DNA from: a virus
IMG/VR virus record: IMGVR_UViG_3300029922_000250
Location: 1-28,746 of that record
DNA length: 28,746 nt
Strand: one strand, 5' to 3'
Part shown: positions 1-8,307 of the stretch, piece after piece
Layout: every line of letters begins with the position of its first letter
Position numbering within the stretch: the stretch's first letter is position 1
Translations under genes and position numbers: made by a program
Notes under the pieces: model-generated
What the model was told of the DNA's origin: nothing
What the model saw: only the letters and a program-made list of their open reading frames with translations
Database searches by the model: none

Positions 1-246
1 ACGATCTTCTTTATCTGACAACTCATCGTATATCTTGCTATATTTTTTTGCTACCTGCTCGATGGGCGTTACCGGCGTGAGCTGCTGAAGCTTAAATACT
101 TCAATTGCTTTTGAAACGTTGCTTACCTGGTCCTTAACTGTTTCCTCGAATCCATCATCACCACACCTGATGGTATAGTTGATATCTTCCACCAGTGCTT
201 TGACTTGATCCAAGAACTCAATTACAGTTTGCGCTTGTACCTTCAT
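1..246 (-). CDS. Hypothetical protein, N-terminal 82 residues (runs off left edge)
   Basis: An open frame starts at the ATG at 246 (MKVQAQTVIEFLDQV) and stays open through the left edge, so only the N-terminal part is seen. The visible part is mostly helical and charged, with no motif I recognise. Its start overlaps the last 29 bases of the upstream gene ending at 218, in a different frame, as is common in this tightly packed early operon. The amino-acid pattern (alternating hydrophobic and charged residues, no low-complexity stretch) looks like real coding sequence. Function unknown. Confidence 0.6.
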   Translation of the reverse strand, partial: MKVQAQTVIEFLDQVKALVEDINYTIRCGDDGFEETVKDQVSNVSKAIEVFKLQQLTPVTPIEQVAKKYSKIYDELSDKEDR

Positions 247-475
247 TTTTCTCTTTTTCACATCCATTACCAATATGCAGTAGTATTGAATGAGGATTCA
301 TCAATAATTTATTACAATTTTTACATTTAGCCGCAGCATAGGGGATATCTTCGTATTGGCCTAAAGCCCAAACAAATTTTTGCATTATCCAAAAGCGTTT
401 ACTATTCCACTTCGGGCGGCTCTTAGGAACGATAACTGTTCCCACTTTCGGATGATTTATGAATAATCTCACCAT
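218..475 (-). CDS. Small hypothetical protein with a possible Zn-binding Cys/His cluster
   Basis: This is an 85-residue protein of the early operon. The N-terminal half is basic and aromatic. The C-terminal half has CKNC (residues 50-53), then a His and a Cys about 15-20 residues later (HIGNGC), a spacing that could bind one zinc, as in small phage zinc-finger proteins. The start codon at 475 directly follows the TAA stop of the upstream gene, so translation is probably coupled. It could be a small nucleic-acid-binding accessory protein, but that is inference and I do not recognise a family. Confidence 0.55.
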   Translation of the reverse strand: MVRLFINHPKVGTVIVPKSRPKWNSKRFWIMQKFVWALGQYEDIPYAAAKCKNCNKLLMNPHSILLHIGNGCEKEKNEGTSANCN

Positions 476-718
476 TTAGAACCTTAGTAGTTTAAATGTC
501 ATTTTATTTGAATAATGGTTATAGTTTTCAATCAAGTCGTTTGTTACCTCATTAAATAGATCCTGATTCAGGTAATTTTCGCCTAGGTCGATGGACTGCA
601 TTAATATTAGCGGCTTGCCTTCAACAAGTGCTATTTTAGCATTGTTATACATTTCTTCTAAATGCTTTAATGCTTCTATTGTCTTGGGATCATTTACTGA
701 TTTCTCTTCCGTGTTCAT
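476..718 (-). CDS. Small hypothetical acidic protein
   Basis: This is an 80-residue, mainly helical protein (MNTEEKSVNDPKTIEALKHL...), acidic in its middle, with no recognised domain. It lies between the VRR-NUC-like nuclease gene (5-nt gap) and the small Cys/His protein (0-nt gap). A TTAACCA element lies 12 nt before the start codon (731-737 on this strand), as at four other genes here. Function unknown. Confidence 0.55.
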   Translation of the reverse strand: MNTEEKSVNDPKTIEALKHLEEMYNNAKIALVEGKPLILMQSIDLGENYLNQDLFNEVTNDLIENYNHYSNKMTFKLLRF

Positions 719-723
719 AACTG

Positions 724-1146
724 TTATTGTTGGTTAATAATTGCTTTTAAGTCACTTTCAAAATCTTTATAGTTTTTAGCCGTGTACCGGTATACCTTCC
801 AACCTTTGGCAGCAGCCAAGTTATATTTTGTTACATCCCGGGTATAGCCCGTAACTGATGTGTGCCGGCTCTTCCCTGCGAATATTCCCTCATACTCAAA
901 CGCTGTCTTCAACGGCACCAGGGCAATATCAAACCGGAACATCCGAGGCTTTGCGAAATAGTGCTCGGTAGTGTAAGGCATATTGCTTTCGGCGAGCTTT
1001 TGTTTAATGAACTTCAGGCCTGTAGCATCTTTCTTCGGCATCTTTACTAACTTTTTACCAACGGCCAACCCGTTACCGTGAACTTTCACCTTTCCTGACG
1101 CTATCAGAATATCTAATTGCTGCCGGCTCATGCGGATTGCTGCCAT
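724..1146 (-). CDS. VRR-NUC/DUF559-like PD-(D/E)XK endonuclease
   Basis: This 140-residue protein has a C-terminal nuclease-like core. RFDIAL (catalytic-type Asp about residue 73) is followed by AFEYEG (acidic residues about 84 and 86), an H at about 95, and the pattern YTRDVTKYNLAAAKGWKVYRYT. The latter matches the phage nuclease signature (...D..K.N.A...GW.V.R.T) of small VRR-NUC or DUF559-like enzymes. Such enzymes cut branched or nicked DNA; a Holliday-junction resolvase-like role in phage replication is plausible but inferred. The start codon overlaps the stop of the HD gene as TAATG (one shared base), so the two are translationally coupled. Confidence 0.72.
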   Translation of the reverse strand: MAAIRMSRQQLDILIASGKVKVHGNGLAVGKKLVKMPKKDATGLKFIKQKLAESNMPYTTEHYFAKPRMFRFDIALVPLKTAFEYEGIFAGKSRHTSVTGYTRDVTKYNLAAAKGWKVYRYTAKNYKDFESDLKAIINQQ

Positions 1147-1697
1147 TAGTACCTATACTTTAAATATTGTGCATTGAATATTTCCTCTGCTTTCTTAGGC
1201 ATCCAAGTATAGTTGGCCGGAGTGGTCTGCTTCCAAAACTTTACCCAATTGGCGCTATTACCCTTTTGCAAGTAATCATGCTCCATATCAAGCGCTATCT
1301 TATCAAAAAGCTTGATGGAAGCTAACTTATCAGGGCACAGCTTATATTTTTTACTGATCACGGCCATGTATCGGCTTTCAATATCAGTGTAAGAAGATCC
1401 CAGCATAACCTTTAAAGGTTTAATGACATCGCCTAGGTAAGCTTCAGCCGCATCATGCATGAGCGCCTCAAATTTCAGATCATCAGGCGCTAACATGCAT
1501 ACCAAGACGCTATGTTGAGCAACACTGTAAAAATCTTTAATCTGCCCACCGAACCGACATACCTTACTTAAACCGCATGCGATATCTCCGATGGTGATTG
1601 TCTCAAGTAATGGCTCTATAAGGCTTATTGTGCCTCCGGATGCAGTATTAAAAAGGCCATCATATACTGCATGTACATTGTGATGTGTTTGTTTCAT
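1146..1697 (-). CDS. HD-domain phosphohydrolase (YfbR-like nucleotidase)
   Basis: This 183-residue protein carries the HD metal-binding pattern: YSVAQHS (His about 62), ALMHDAAEAYLGDV (His-Asp about 81-82, second Asp about 90). The FGG...YSVAQHS lead-in and HDAAEAYLGD are typical of the YfbR-like 5'-deoxynucleotidase group, which removes phosphate from dNMPs. Phage copies are thought to act in nucleotide-pool metabolism during replication. It sits directly downstream of the helicase and a small gene, and its stop overlaps the start of the nuclease gene (TAATG). The exact substrate cannot be read from the sequence. Confidence 0.82.
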   Translation of the reverse strand: MKQTHHNVHAVYDGLFNTASGGTISLIEPLLETITIGDIACGLSKVCRFGGQIKDFYSVAQHSVLVCMLAPDDLKFEALMHDAAEAYLGDVIKPLKVMLGSSYTDIESRYMAVISKKYKLCPDKLASIKLFDKIALDMEHDYLQKGNSANWVKFWKQTTPANYTWMPKKAEEIFNAQYLKYRY

Positions 1698-1706
1698 TTT
1701 TAAAAT

Positions 1707-1886
1707 TTAGAAGGTTATCTCATTAATCATTTTTTCCGCTTCAGATTTAAAATCAGGAAGAAGCAATATTTCCTTTTCCGGTATTTCCAACCTGTCGGCA
1801 AGCTTCTGTATTGAAATGCTGCTCAACATTTTCAATCTGTTAAGCAGGTATTCATTATCCGATATGGGGTTAAAATGGCAGATCAT
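1707..1886 (-). CDS. Small hypothetical protein, possible helix-turn-helix
   Basis: This is a 59-residue protein if the start is the Met at 1886 (MICHFNPISDNEYL); an upstream Met at 1907 would add seven hydrophobic residues and overlap the helicase gene by 38 rather than 17 bases. The segment ISIQKLADRLEIPEKEI resembles a helix-turn-helix (Q-KLA--L-I---I), so DNA binding is possible. It sits between dnaB and the HD phosphohydrolase gene and is probably translated by coupling to the helicase. The start choice is uncertain. Confidence 0.5.
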   Translation of the reverse strand: MICHFNPISDNEYLLNRLKMLSSISIQKLADRLEIPEKEILLLPDFKSEAEKMINEITF

Positions 1887-3369
1887 CTTTAGAGTCAGAA
1901 GGAACATTTACATTAAATGAAATAGTCGGGGCTTGGTAGTTCTGAACAGGTTTTTTAGGTTTCTGGTTAGGGAACGGGTCGTAATTGGCCCAGGTCTGCG
2001 TGCTCATATCGATCGAGTATATAATCTTCCCCTTTTTACCACCCCTATGCTTCACAATGTCGAGTTTGCCGATGCCCTTAAGATCTGGCTGCTTCTTTAT
2101 TTCATCTTCAGTGGGGCGCCAAAGGAAGCCGACAATATCTGCATCCTGTTCTATCGCTCCACTTTCACGTAGATCTGACAACCGGAATTCATTGTTTGTA
2201 CGTTTTTCAATATCTCTATTCAACTGGCATAATGCAATAACAGCGATTTTCAAGGACTTGGCCAACGCCTTTAGCTCGCGGCTGATCTTTGCAATTTCCG
2301 CCTCACGGTTCCTGCTGTCTCCGCTATCCCCTTGCATTAGCTGGAGATAATCGACAATGATCATCCCGATATTGTGCTTGGACTTCATCCTCCGGGCCTT
2401 GGCTCTTAATTCACCAGTGGTTAAAGCGGGTGTATCGTCGAAGAATAAAGGGATTGGTGCAAGGCGCTGGTAACTCTTATCAATCATTATTTGCTCTTCC
2501 CCGGTTCTGGTCTTGGGATAATCCACTAAATAAGTGTCGAGCTTCGTATCAATGGAAATAAGGCGGCGAAGCAGTTCATCATTTTCCATCTCGAGAGAGA
2601 AAAACCCGACCGGCTTCTTATTATTCAATGCAGCATTGTAAGCGATATTCAATGCATGCGCTGTTTTACCTACCGATGGGCGGGCAGCAATGATAATTAA
2701 CTTGCCAGGCTTGAAACCTCCGGTTAAGGAATCGAGATCACCATTACCGGTAGGAATGCCAACAAGGCCTTCAGGCATTAGTAACATTTCCTGGTCCTGC
2801 TCCATTACCTTGTGCACGACCTTATTGATCGGTGAAAAGTCCTTTTTTACGTTTCGGAGTGAAACCTGATAGAGTTCGCTTTCCGCCTTATCGAGCAACT
2901 CAAAAACATCTGTAGTATCTTCATAAGCATCCCCGATAACCTGTCCACTTACACGAATGAGTTCCCGCTGGATGAACTTTTCCATTATTATTCTAGCATG
3001 AGCTTCTACGTGGGCGCCAGTTAGTACAGCCGAACTCAAGTTAGTGAGATAGTGAGCGCCACCGATGAGCTCAAGCTCGTTTGATTTCCTTAATTCCTCA
3101 GTTAGTGTGAGTAGATCTATCGGCATCCCTTTCGTGGAAAGCCTGCCCAATGCTGCATATATTTTTTGATGGGCATCGACATAAAAGCAGCTTTCAGAAG
3201 GTATGATCTCGGTTACCTGTAGAAAGGTATCTCTTTCAATCATGCATGCCGCCAGTACTGCTTCCTCCATATCCGGAGCTTGCGGAGGCACTTTACCAAA
3301 AACAAGTGTAGTAAGATCTGGTTTACGGTTTCGGGTTGAACCCTGTTCCTTTTTTATGTTTACAGCCAT
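1870..3369 (-). CDS. dnaB: Replicative DNA helicase, DnaB family
   Basis: This 499-residue hexameric helicase unwinds DNA at the phage replication fork. The DnaB N-terminal domain (about 30-170) has PPQAPDMEEAVLAACMIE. The RecA-like domain has Walker A ARPSVGKT (229-236), GFFSLEM (255-261), Walker B IIVDYLQLM (337-345), a CQLNR sensor and the DLRESGAIEQDAD box. Length is normal for DnaB. A Pro/Gln/Asn-rich tail ends in SKDDLPF, which resembles the acidic C-terminal tip of single-stranded DNA-binding proteins. The gene starts three bases after the Lin1244-type initiator gene, the usual initiator-helicase pairing in phages. Confidence 0.95.
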   Translation of the reverse strand: MAVNIKKEQGSTRNRKPDLTTLVFGKVPPQAPDMEEAVLAACMIERDTFLQVTEIIPSESCFYVDAHQKIYAALGRLSTKGMPIDLLTLTEELRKSNELELIGGAHYLTNLSSAVLTGAHVEAHARIIMEKFIQRELIRVSGQVIGDAYEDTTDVFELLDKAESELYQVSLRNVKKDFSPINKVVHKVMEQDQEMLLMPEGLVGIPTGNGDLDSLTGGFKPGKLIIIAARPSVGKTAHALNIAYNAALNNKKPVGFFSLEMENDELLRRLISIDTKLDTYLVDYPKTRTGEEQIMIDKSYQRLAPIPLFFDDTPALTTGELRAKARRMKSKHNIGMIIVDYLQLMQGDSGDSRNREAEIAKISRELKALAKSLKIAVIALCQLNRDIEKRTNNEFRLSDLRESGAIEQDADIVGFLWRPTEDEIKKQPDLKGIGKLDIVKHRGGKKGKIIYSIDMSTQTWANYDPFPNQKPKKPVQNYQAPTISFNVNVPSDSKDDLPF

Positions 3370-3372
3370 TAT

Positions 3373-4314
3373 TTATTTTTTTGCTTCTTTGAGCTTAAGT
3401 AGTTCCTCTGCTTGTTTGTTGACGTGTTCCGGCACTTCTGGTGCCGGTTCATTGTCGTAGTTTCCTTCCATCAGCTTGATATAGTTGTCTTTATTCTTAA
3501 TGATGAAGTCAAAACAGAACCATTTTTTCATCAGGCAGACGTTTGATTTGGTAGCCTTGGCTAGGATATCTAAAAAGTTGAATTCCTTTTCTCTTATCCT
3601 GGCATTGAAGTGAGTGCGGCGCTTTTCCGTCATTACCTCAATTTTTTGTTTACCATATTCCCCGGCCCATATATTCCACATATCGGCGTATGGGTCATGG
3701 AACTGTGGCCGGTTATTATTTATAAAATGGTAGATAGAAGCCTTGTCTTTTTTCAGATCATGGTAGGCCTTCTTTAGCTGTGCAAGCTTATTCTCTTCCT
3801 CAGTCGGTGCTATCGTGTTGTTATTATTGTTCCGCGGAACAACTGGAATACTCTCCGGAACAATCGAATTATTATAAGGAACTATTGTTAAATTCCGGGT
3901 ATCTACCGAGATATTGATAAGGAGAAATTCTTTTATCATTTCAATCTGCGTTCCCTTGCGCCTGCGCTCCGATGTAGCATATAAGTATGTTTCCTGCATG
4001 TGGTCACTGGAGAGGATTTTGTATTGATCTGCAAGTGCATCATCGAATAAGCCGCGCTTAATGGCCGCTTCAATCACATCAGTAACAAGTTTTACATCTT
4101 TTTTACAATAGTCAGTTGCAAATAGTAGAAGCTCGTCAGAATCTTTTAAGTCGAAGTAGTACCCTTTCGTACTGTAGGAATAAGCCAATATGCATTGCCA
4201 TATCCAATAGCCGTCCGAGTCATAGTCATTAAATAAAAGCTTTACCTTTTTATTGCCAATGTGTGCACAGTTCATCTGATAGTATAAAATCCCAGGTTCG
4301 GCTTTACGTCCCAT
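3373..4314 (-). CDS. Replication initiator/helicase-loader-like protein (Lin1244/DUF4373 N-terminal domain)
   Basis: This 313-residue protein has an N-terminal domain (about 1-120) with the pattern of the Lin1244/Lin1753-like (DUF4373) family: GILYYQMNCAH, then GYWIWQCILAYSYSTKGYYF, a region found in phage and Bacteroidota replication proteins. A Thr/Asn/Ile-rich linker (about 140-170, including five consecutive Asn) leads to a helical basic C-terminal part. Placement immediately upstream of dnaB supports a role in origin recognition or helicase loading; that role is inferred from family and context. Start at 4314 (MGRKAEPG). The gene contains a TTCCGCGGAA palindrome near 3830 that also occurs upstream of the second XRE gene. 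Confidence 0.75.
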   Translation of the reverse strand: MGRKAEPGILYYQMNCAHIGNKKVKLLFNDYDSDGYWIWQCILAYSYSTKGYYFDLKDSDELLLFATDYCKKDVKLVTDVIEAAIKRGLFDDALADQYKILSSDHMQETYLYATSERRRKGTQIEMIKEFLLINISVDTRNLTIVPYNNSIVPESIPVVPRNNNNNTIAPTEEENKLAQLKKAYHDLKKDKASIYHFINNNRPQFHDPYADMWNIWAGEYGKQKIEVMTEKRRTHFNARIREKEFNFLDILAKATKSNVCLMKKWFCFDFIIKNKDNYIKLMEGNYDNEPAPEVPEHVNKQAEELLKLKEAKK

Positions 4315-4337
4315 ATATGATTAAAGTATTGTAGCGT

Positions 4338-4580
4338 TTATGTAAATAATTGAGCCTGTAAGGCGATTTTGGCCGGTGTTCTACCAGCAAGTAGCTCATC
4401 CAGCTCCGATTCCATCGCCTTGCATTTACGTAGCACCAGTTGATCTTGGTGTTTAAAATATTCGACCTGTGCTTCCCTGAGCTTCTTTGTCTTATCTATA
4501 ATATCCCGGGCATTGCGCATCCACTCGTATACAGGTTCATCGACCTGGTATTGAACATCTGCAATAGTTAAACTGACCAT
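4338..4580 (-). CDS. Small hypothetical coiled-coil protein
   Basis: This 80-residue protein begins with a short beta-like segment (MVSLTIADVQYQVDEPVYEW) and continues with a long charged helix (IDKTKKLREAQVEYFKHQDQLVLRKCKAMESELDELL) that could form a coiled coil. It lies 9 bases downstream of the 140-residue gene and 23 bases upstream of the replication initiator gene. No family is recognised; its place next to the initiator makes a replication accessory role possible but unproven. Confidence 0.55.
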   Translation of the reverse strand: MVSLTIADVQYQVDEPVYEWMRNARDIIDKTKKLREAQVEYFKHQDQLVLRKCKAMESELDELLAGRTPAKIALQAQLFT

Positions 4581-4589
4581 AACAAAGGT

Positions 4590-5012
4590 TTAATGCTTGA
4601 ACTTTTCAGCCATTTTCATGGCATCCATTTGAAGTTTACTTAAATTGATAATTGAATTAACATTGTTGTTAATGGCTGTCGCTTGCGGGATATATTCCTT
4701 ATCGGCTTTTACCAATTCTATATTCTCAAGCAAAACACTCCGGAGGTTTTCCACGATATTGCTGGTGTTGCTTACGGCTATGTCAATTTGTGTATCCTTA
4801 ACTGATGCACCATCACCAGGTACGAACTCTTTTAAAAGAGCGCTTACTGAGTCCAATGGCCTTTCCCAATGGTTGTCTTTCTCATTACTGTGGATATAAG
4901 CTTTGTTTTTCTCTTCATCAATATTATAGCCGGTGATAGTGACTATCTTCATGCCATACTTAAATGGCTTATTGAGCATGCTCAGGAGCTTTTTTTCTAT
5001 TTGCTGCTTCAT
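4590..5012 (-). CDS. Hypothetical early protein
   Basis: This 140-residue protein has an N-terminal beta-rich part (KPFKYGMKIVTITGYNIDEEKNKAYIHS) and a C-terminal helical part. From the first ATG (5012) it overlaps the HNH gene by 44 bases; a second Met at 4979 would reduce the overlap to 11. No catalytic motif is visible. The N-terminal pattern resembles short phage DNA-metabolism accessory proteins, but I cannot name a family. Confidence 0.55.
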   Translation of the reverse strand: MKQQIEKKLLSMLNKPFKYGMKIVTITGYNIDEEKNKAYIHSNEKDNHWERPLDSVSALLKEFVPGDGASVKDTQIDIAVSNTSNIVENLRSVLLENIELVKADKEYIPQATAINNNVNSIINLSKLQMDAMKMAEKFKH

Positions 5013-5733
5013 TGATAACTGATGTTAATTTGTTAGATAATATTTTTAATTCCCTCAACTCTTTAGGCATTCTGTTTTTGCTATTCCTGGCAGCGTGCTC
5101 AGCGCGGGTGATGAGATCAAGGTTTCCCGGCTTCACGTTTAATGGATTGTCATCTTTGGTCCGCACAACAAAGCCTTCAGGAACTGGTCCGTAGATCTGC
5201 TCATATAGCCATGGCGCATAATGAACGAAACCGGTTTTTAACTTGATTACCACAAACTGGCGCCCGTCCTGACCATTCCATATTTTCCGATTGCCTATAG
5301 GTGTCGCTCCCGTGGTTTCCCATCTATGGACAGGACAGAGAGCCCAGCGGCCCATTTTTTTGTTGCGTTCATATATTGTGAACTTTTCTTTTGCTGTTCT
5401 CTTAAAATCCAGGTATCGACGTTTCTTTTCAATGTGTTTTTTAGACCAACCTTTATCTTTATGCCATTTCACATCATAGATTTCAGCAAGTTCGCTATCA
5501 CCGTAATCCTTATAGTTATCACGTAAAAACAATATTTGCTCATCAGTCCAATATTCCATTTCCATACGCTTCAACCCCATATCATAACACTTGGTCCTTA
5601 CTAATGTTTTTCTGTGACCAAGCATAAAAGAAAGTTTCTCATTGGTGAGCTTCATATAATTGGCACGCATAAACAATAGCTCAAATTGAGTCCATTGGTA
5701 TTTATGCGATCCGTTGAGTGTTCTTACTTTCAT
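4969..5733 (-). CDS. HNH endonuclease with N-terminal SANT/Myb-like repeats
   Basis: This 254-residue protein has an HNH_3-type nuclease core at about 170-220. HYAPWLYEQIYGPVPEGFVV is followed by RTKDDNPLNVKPGNLDLITRAEHA, matching the H..W...G.IP.G..V.H.DGN..N....NL pattern, although the usual His of V.H.D is Thr here. The N-terminal 100 residues hold two similar units, each W T-E-- -F(L/M)--NY ... -L----L, which look like SANT/Myb-type helix-turn-helix repeats that would bind DNA. It may be a mobile homing-type nuclease or a host-DNA-cutting enzyme. A hairpin (5749-5778) separates it from the ParB-like gene upstream. Confidence 0.78.
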   Translation of the reverse strand: MKVRTLNGSHKYQWTQFELLFMRANYMKLTNEKLSFMLGHRKTLVRTKCYDMGLKRMEMEYWTDEQILFLRDNYKDYGDSELAEIYDVKWHKDKGWSKKHIEKKRRYLDFKRTAKEKFTIYERNKKMGRWALCPVHRWETTGATPIGNRKIWNGQDGRQFVVIKLKTGFVHYAPWLYEQIYGPVPEGFVVRTKDDNPLNVKPGNLDLITRAEHAARNSKNRMPKELRELKILSNKLTSVINEAANRKKAPEHAQ

Positions 5734-5748
5734 ATTTTGGAAAATAGC

Positions 5749-5778
5749 TGGCCGCTCCAGTATTAAGTAGAGCGGCCA
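5749..5778 (-). terminator. Hairpin between parB-like and HNH genes, likely terminator or attenuator
   Basis: Perfect 8-bp arms TGGCCGCT (5749-5756) and AGCGGCCA (5771-5778) flank a 14-nt loop. In the leftward direction the hairpin is followed by GCTATTTTCC, a short T-tract. It lies in the 53-nt gap between the ParB-like stop and the HNH start, so it may end or attenuate the upstream transcript. On the other strand it is followed by seven Ts some 15 bases further on, a weaker fit. Confidence 0.5.
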
Positions 5779-5786
5779 GGTAATGG

Positions 5787-7574
5787 TTATTTTTTTGCAG
5801 CTTTCTTGGGAGCGGCTTTTGCTGGTGCCTTTGGTTTTGGAGCTGGCTTAGGCTTCAACTCTTTCTTTTGTTCCTGAAGCTCTGCTATACGTTTGTCGAC
5901 GTTCCTTTGTCGCTTTTCGGCCCTAACCTTTTGGTCCGCTTCATAATCTGTTATAGGCACAGTGCCAATCAGTTCAGCAAGCTTGCGGACCATATAACCT
6001 CCATTACCGGTTGGTAAGTTGCCATTGTACTTTTGGAATATGATAGTGCGGATCACGAATGCCAATTGCTCATCTGTAAGCCCTTCAAGTTGCTTATAGT
6101 ACTTTTCTCCTCTTTCATTTCCCCAATTGCTGCTAATATTGAACCCGATTACCTTTTTAACTATATCGCGGCAACCAAAATTGGAATCTACATACTCAGC
6201 AATCAAAAAGCACATAAATACTCGGTCAACCGGCGTAAATGCTGCAGGGAGGGCTTTCAATAGCTTATCTTGCTTCATTGCTTCAACGATAAGCTTTTGA
6301 ACCTTTTCCCCATCCAGTTCCTTTGAACGTTTTTCGCGCTCACGGATCTTGCCAATTTCGGAATCGATATCTGCGGCGGTTGGTTTGCTATCAGAATTGA
6401 CGTTTTTGGAAGCGCCTTTGGAATGAACCTTACGCAGCTGGATATAGGTATATTTACCTTTCTCCTTGCCGTCTACGAAAAACGCTTTGATGCATTTGCC
6501 AGTAGATATCATTTTTTCAATTTCAGCCTGTTCCTTTTTATAGTCTTCAACATCTTTGTCAAAGGCCTTTCGCATATCCTGCTCACTATCGAACTCATCT
6601 TCGCGATCTTCCTTGAATTCCTCCCAATCTGGCTCGTCATAATCCGGTTTCATTTCCTCATATTGCTGAGACGTCAATACATCTGTTCCACCTTTTTTAT
6701 ACTTAAGCAGAAATGACCTATCAATTGAATAATTACCGCTGATAAAAGTGATGGTAGGATCTTCGATCGCCTTTTTGCATTCAATATCAAAATTGACATC
6801 ACATTTACGAGTGAAGCAAGTGAGATTATTGCACAGTGGGTTTTCGGTAGCTTCAGGGAACAAATTTGCAAAAGCTGAATTGAAAGTACATAGAGTGCAA
6901 GCGCCAGCCTTTTTGTCTATGGTTGTGCTAGCAGTATCAAATGGAGCGTCTTTAAGCTTACCTATTGACCTCCTAAACTGATAGTCATTTATTGTAATCG
7001 GCCTGTTATAGTGATCTATATTTGTTTTATCAATATCCTCATCATCCAGAATTGCTTTTTGCGACGGTATTGGAAGCATCGATATCTTTAAAGCATCGCT
7101 AATAGATATCAGATTCTTATAAAACAGCTTTTGCCACTCCGGAGTAAGATCGTTTAATTTCATGCGCTGACGTATGAAATAATCCTTTTTGCCGACTTTA
7201 GCTGCTACCTCTTCAAGTTTGTATTTTTCAAGAAGCTGCTTAAAGGCGTATGCCTCATCCATTGGGTGAACATCTTTTCTCTGCAGATTCTCAGTGATTT
7301 GCGCCTCGAGAGCTTCATCATCGGTTAATGTCCGGACGTATGCGGGAATTTCCGTAAGGCCTGCGATCATGCTTGCACGATACCGGCGCTCACCGCATAC
7401 CAGCTCCAGACTGTCGCCAACTGGCCGGAGTAGAATTGGCTGAATAACGCCCTTCTGTTTAATCGATTGTGCCAGTTCATTTATGGCATCTTCATCAAAT
7501 ACTTTACGGGGATTTGTTTTCCCGATAATGATGGCAGATAATAGCACCATCGGCATTGTTGTGTTTTGTTTCAT
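5787..7574 (-). CDS. ParB/RepB/Spo0J-family protein
   Basis: This is a 595-residue protein from the ATG at 7574 (MKQNTTMP); longer frames to 7688 would invade the upstream gene. The N-terminal ParB domain is clear: NPRKVFDEDAINELAQSI, then GVIQPILLRP, the CTPase-type box CGERRYRAS, and ITENLQRKDVHPMDEA. A middle Cys cluster (CTLC ... CNNLTCFTRKC) matches the Cys motif of plasmid-type ParB proteins. The C-terminus is a Lys/Pro/Ala-rich histone-H1-like tail. ParB proteins bind centromere-like DNA and use CTP, but no ParA is in the window. It could act in partition, in DNA organisation or as a nuclease-like variant. TTAACCA lies 14 nt before the start. Confidence 0.85.
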   Translation of the reverse strand: MKQNTTMPMVLLSAIIIGKTNPRKVFDEDAINELAQSIKQKGVIQPILLRPVGDSLELVCGERRYRASMIAGLTEIPAYVRTLTDDEALEAQITENLQRKDVHPMDEAYAFKQLLEKYKLEEVAAKVGKKDYFIRQRMKLNDLTPEWQKLFYKNLISISDALKISMLPIPSQKAILDDEDIDKTNIDHYNRPITINDYQFRRSIGKLKDAPFDTASTTIDKKAGACTLCTFNSAFANLFPEATENPLCNNLTCFTRKCDVNFDIECKKAIEDPTITFISGNYSIDRSFLLKYKKGGTDVLTSQQYEEMKPDYDEPDWEEFKEDREDEFDSEQDMRKAFDKDVEDYKKEQAEIEKMISTGKCIKAFFVDGKEKGKYTYIQLRKVHSKGASKNVNSDSKPTAADIDSEIGKIREREKRSKELDGEKVQKLIVEAMKQDKLLKALPAAFTPVDRVFMCFLIAEYVDSNFGCRDIVKKVIGFNISSNWGNERGEKYYKQLEGLTDEQLAFVIRTIIFQKYNGNLPTGNGGYMVRKLAELIGTVPITDYEADQKVRAEKRQRNVDKRIAELQEQKKELKPKPAPKPKAPAKAAPKKAAKK

Positions 7575-7599
7575 TGCTAATTTATGTTTGGTTAAGAAA

Positions 7600-8286
7600 T
7601 CACTTTTTGTTATTGTTTTTCTCCGCATTGCGGCGCTGCATTTCTTCCTGGGCAGCAGGTGTGCCCAGCTTCTTAAGCGCCTTATCACTCATGTGGCTAA
7701 CGTGCGTAGGATATTCTTCATCCATTTTTCTCTGTTCGGATTTATATAAATGGGTTACATCAACTTCTTTCCCGTCAAAAGCCTCCTCAGTAAGCTCGGT
7801 GCCCGTTTTACTTTTCAGGATAACGTTTTCGGGTTTTACAAACGCCAGTTTACCTTGTATTTCTTCCTGAGACTTATTATTGTCCATGAATACGCCGATC
7901 TCGTCACGGCATTTTTCAAGGCATTGGATGAGATGCGCATGCTTATGGTAGCTATCATCTTCCTCTGTGCTAAGAGATGGACTTTTAGGAATGGTTAGCG
8001 TTCTGCCATTTGACAGCATCCGAAGGCCGGTAAGACTGAAGCTTTCCTTTTCACCATCACCTTTAAAAGAATATCCTCGGCAAACGACGTTATCATAGTC
8101 GAGCCGGCCTGTCTTATCAAATTGCTCTGTGAGCTCACAAAGCGGATGATTGAGCGCTTGGAAAGCTTTTAGAAGCTTGGGAGGCGCTTCTGTGTTCGGG
8201 TAGCTCTTATTTACATCGGCGTTCCCGTCATGGAATGATACCTCCAGATAGGTACCTTTTACTAATTTGGCTTTTGTTATTTTCAT
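7600..8286 (-). CDS. Hypothetical conserved-type phage early protein
   Basis: This 228-residue protein opens with a beta-rich segment (MKITKAKLVKGTYLEVSFHDGNADVNKSYPN). It has a middle region (GRTLTIPKSPSLS) and a charged helical C-terminus ending in Asn/Lys. No motif or family is recognised. It lies between the tRNA gene (8308-8380) and the ParB-like gene. The pattern of 'modify expression and set total' beta strands resembles phage proteins found beside recombination genes, but this is not enough to assign a function. Confidence 0.6.
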   Translation of the reverse strand: MKITKAKLVKGTYLEVSFHDGNADVNKSYPNTEAPPKLLKAFQALNHPLCELTEQFDKTGRLDYDNVVCRGYSFKGDGEKESFSLTGLRMLSNGRTLTIPKSPSLSTEEDDSYHKHAHLIQCLEKCRDEIGVFMDNNKSQEEIQGKLAFVKPENVILKSKTGTELTEEAFDGKEVDVTHLYKSEQRKMDEEYPTHVSHMSDKALKKLGTPAAQEEMQRRNAEKNNNKK

Positions 8287-8307
8287 CTGTTTTTGTTTTA
8301 AAATGTG

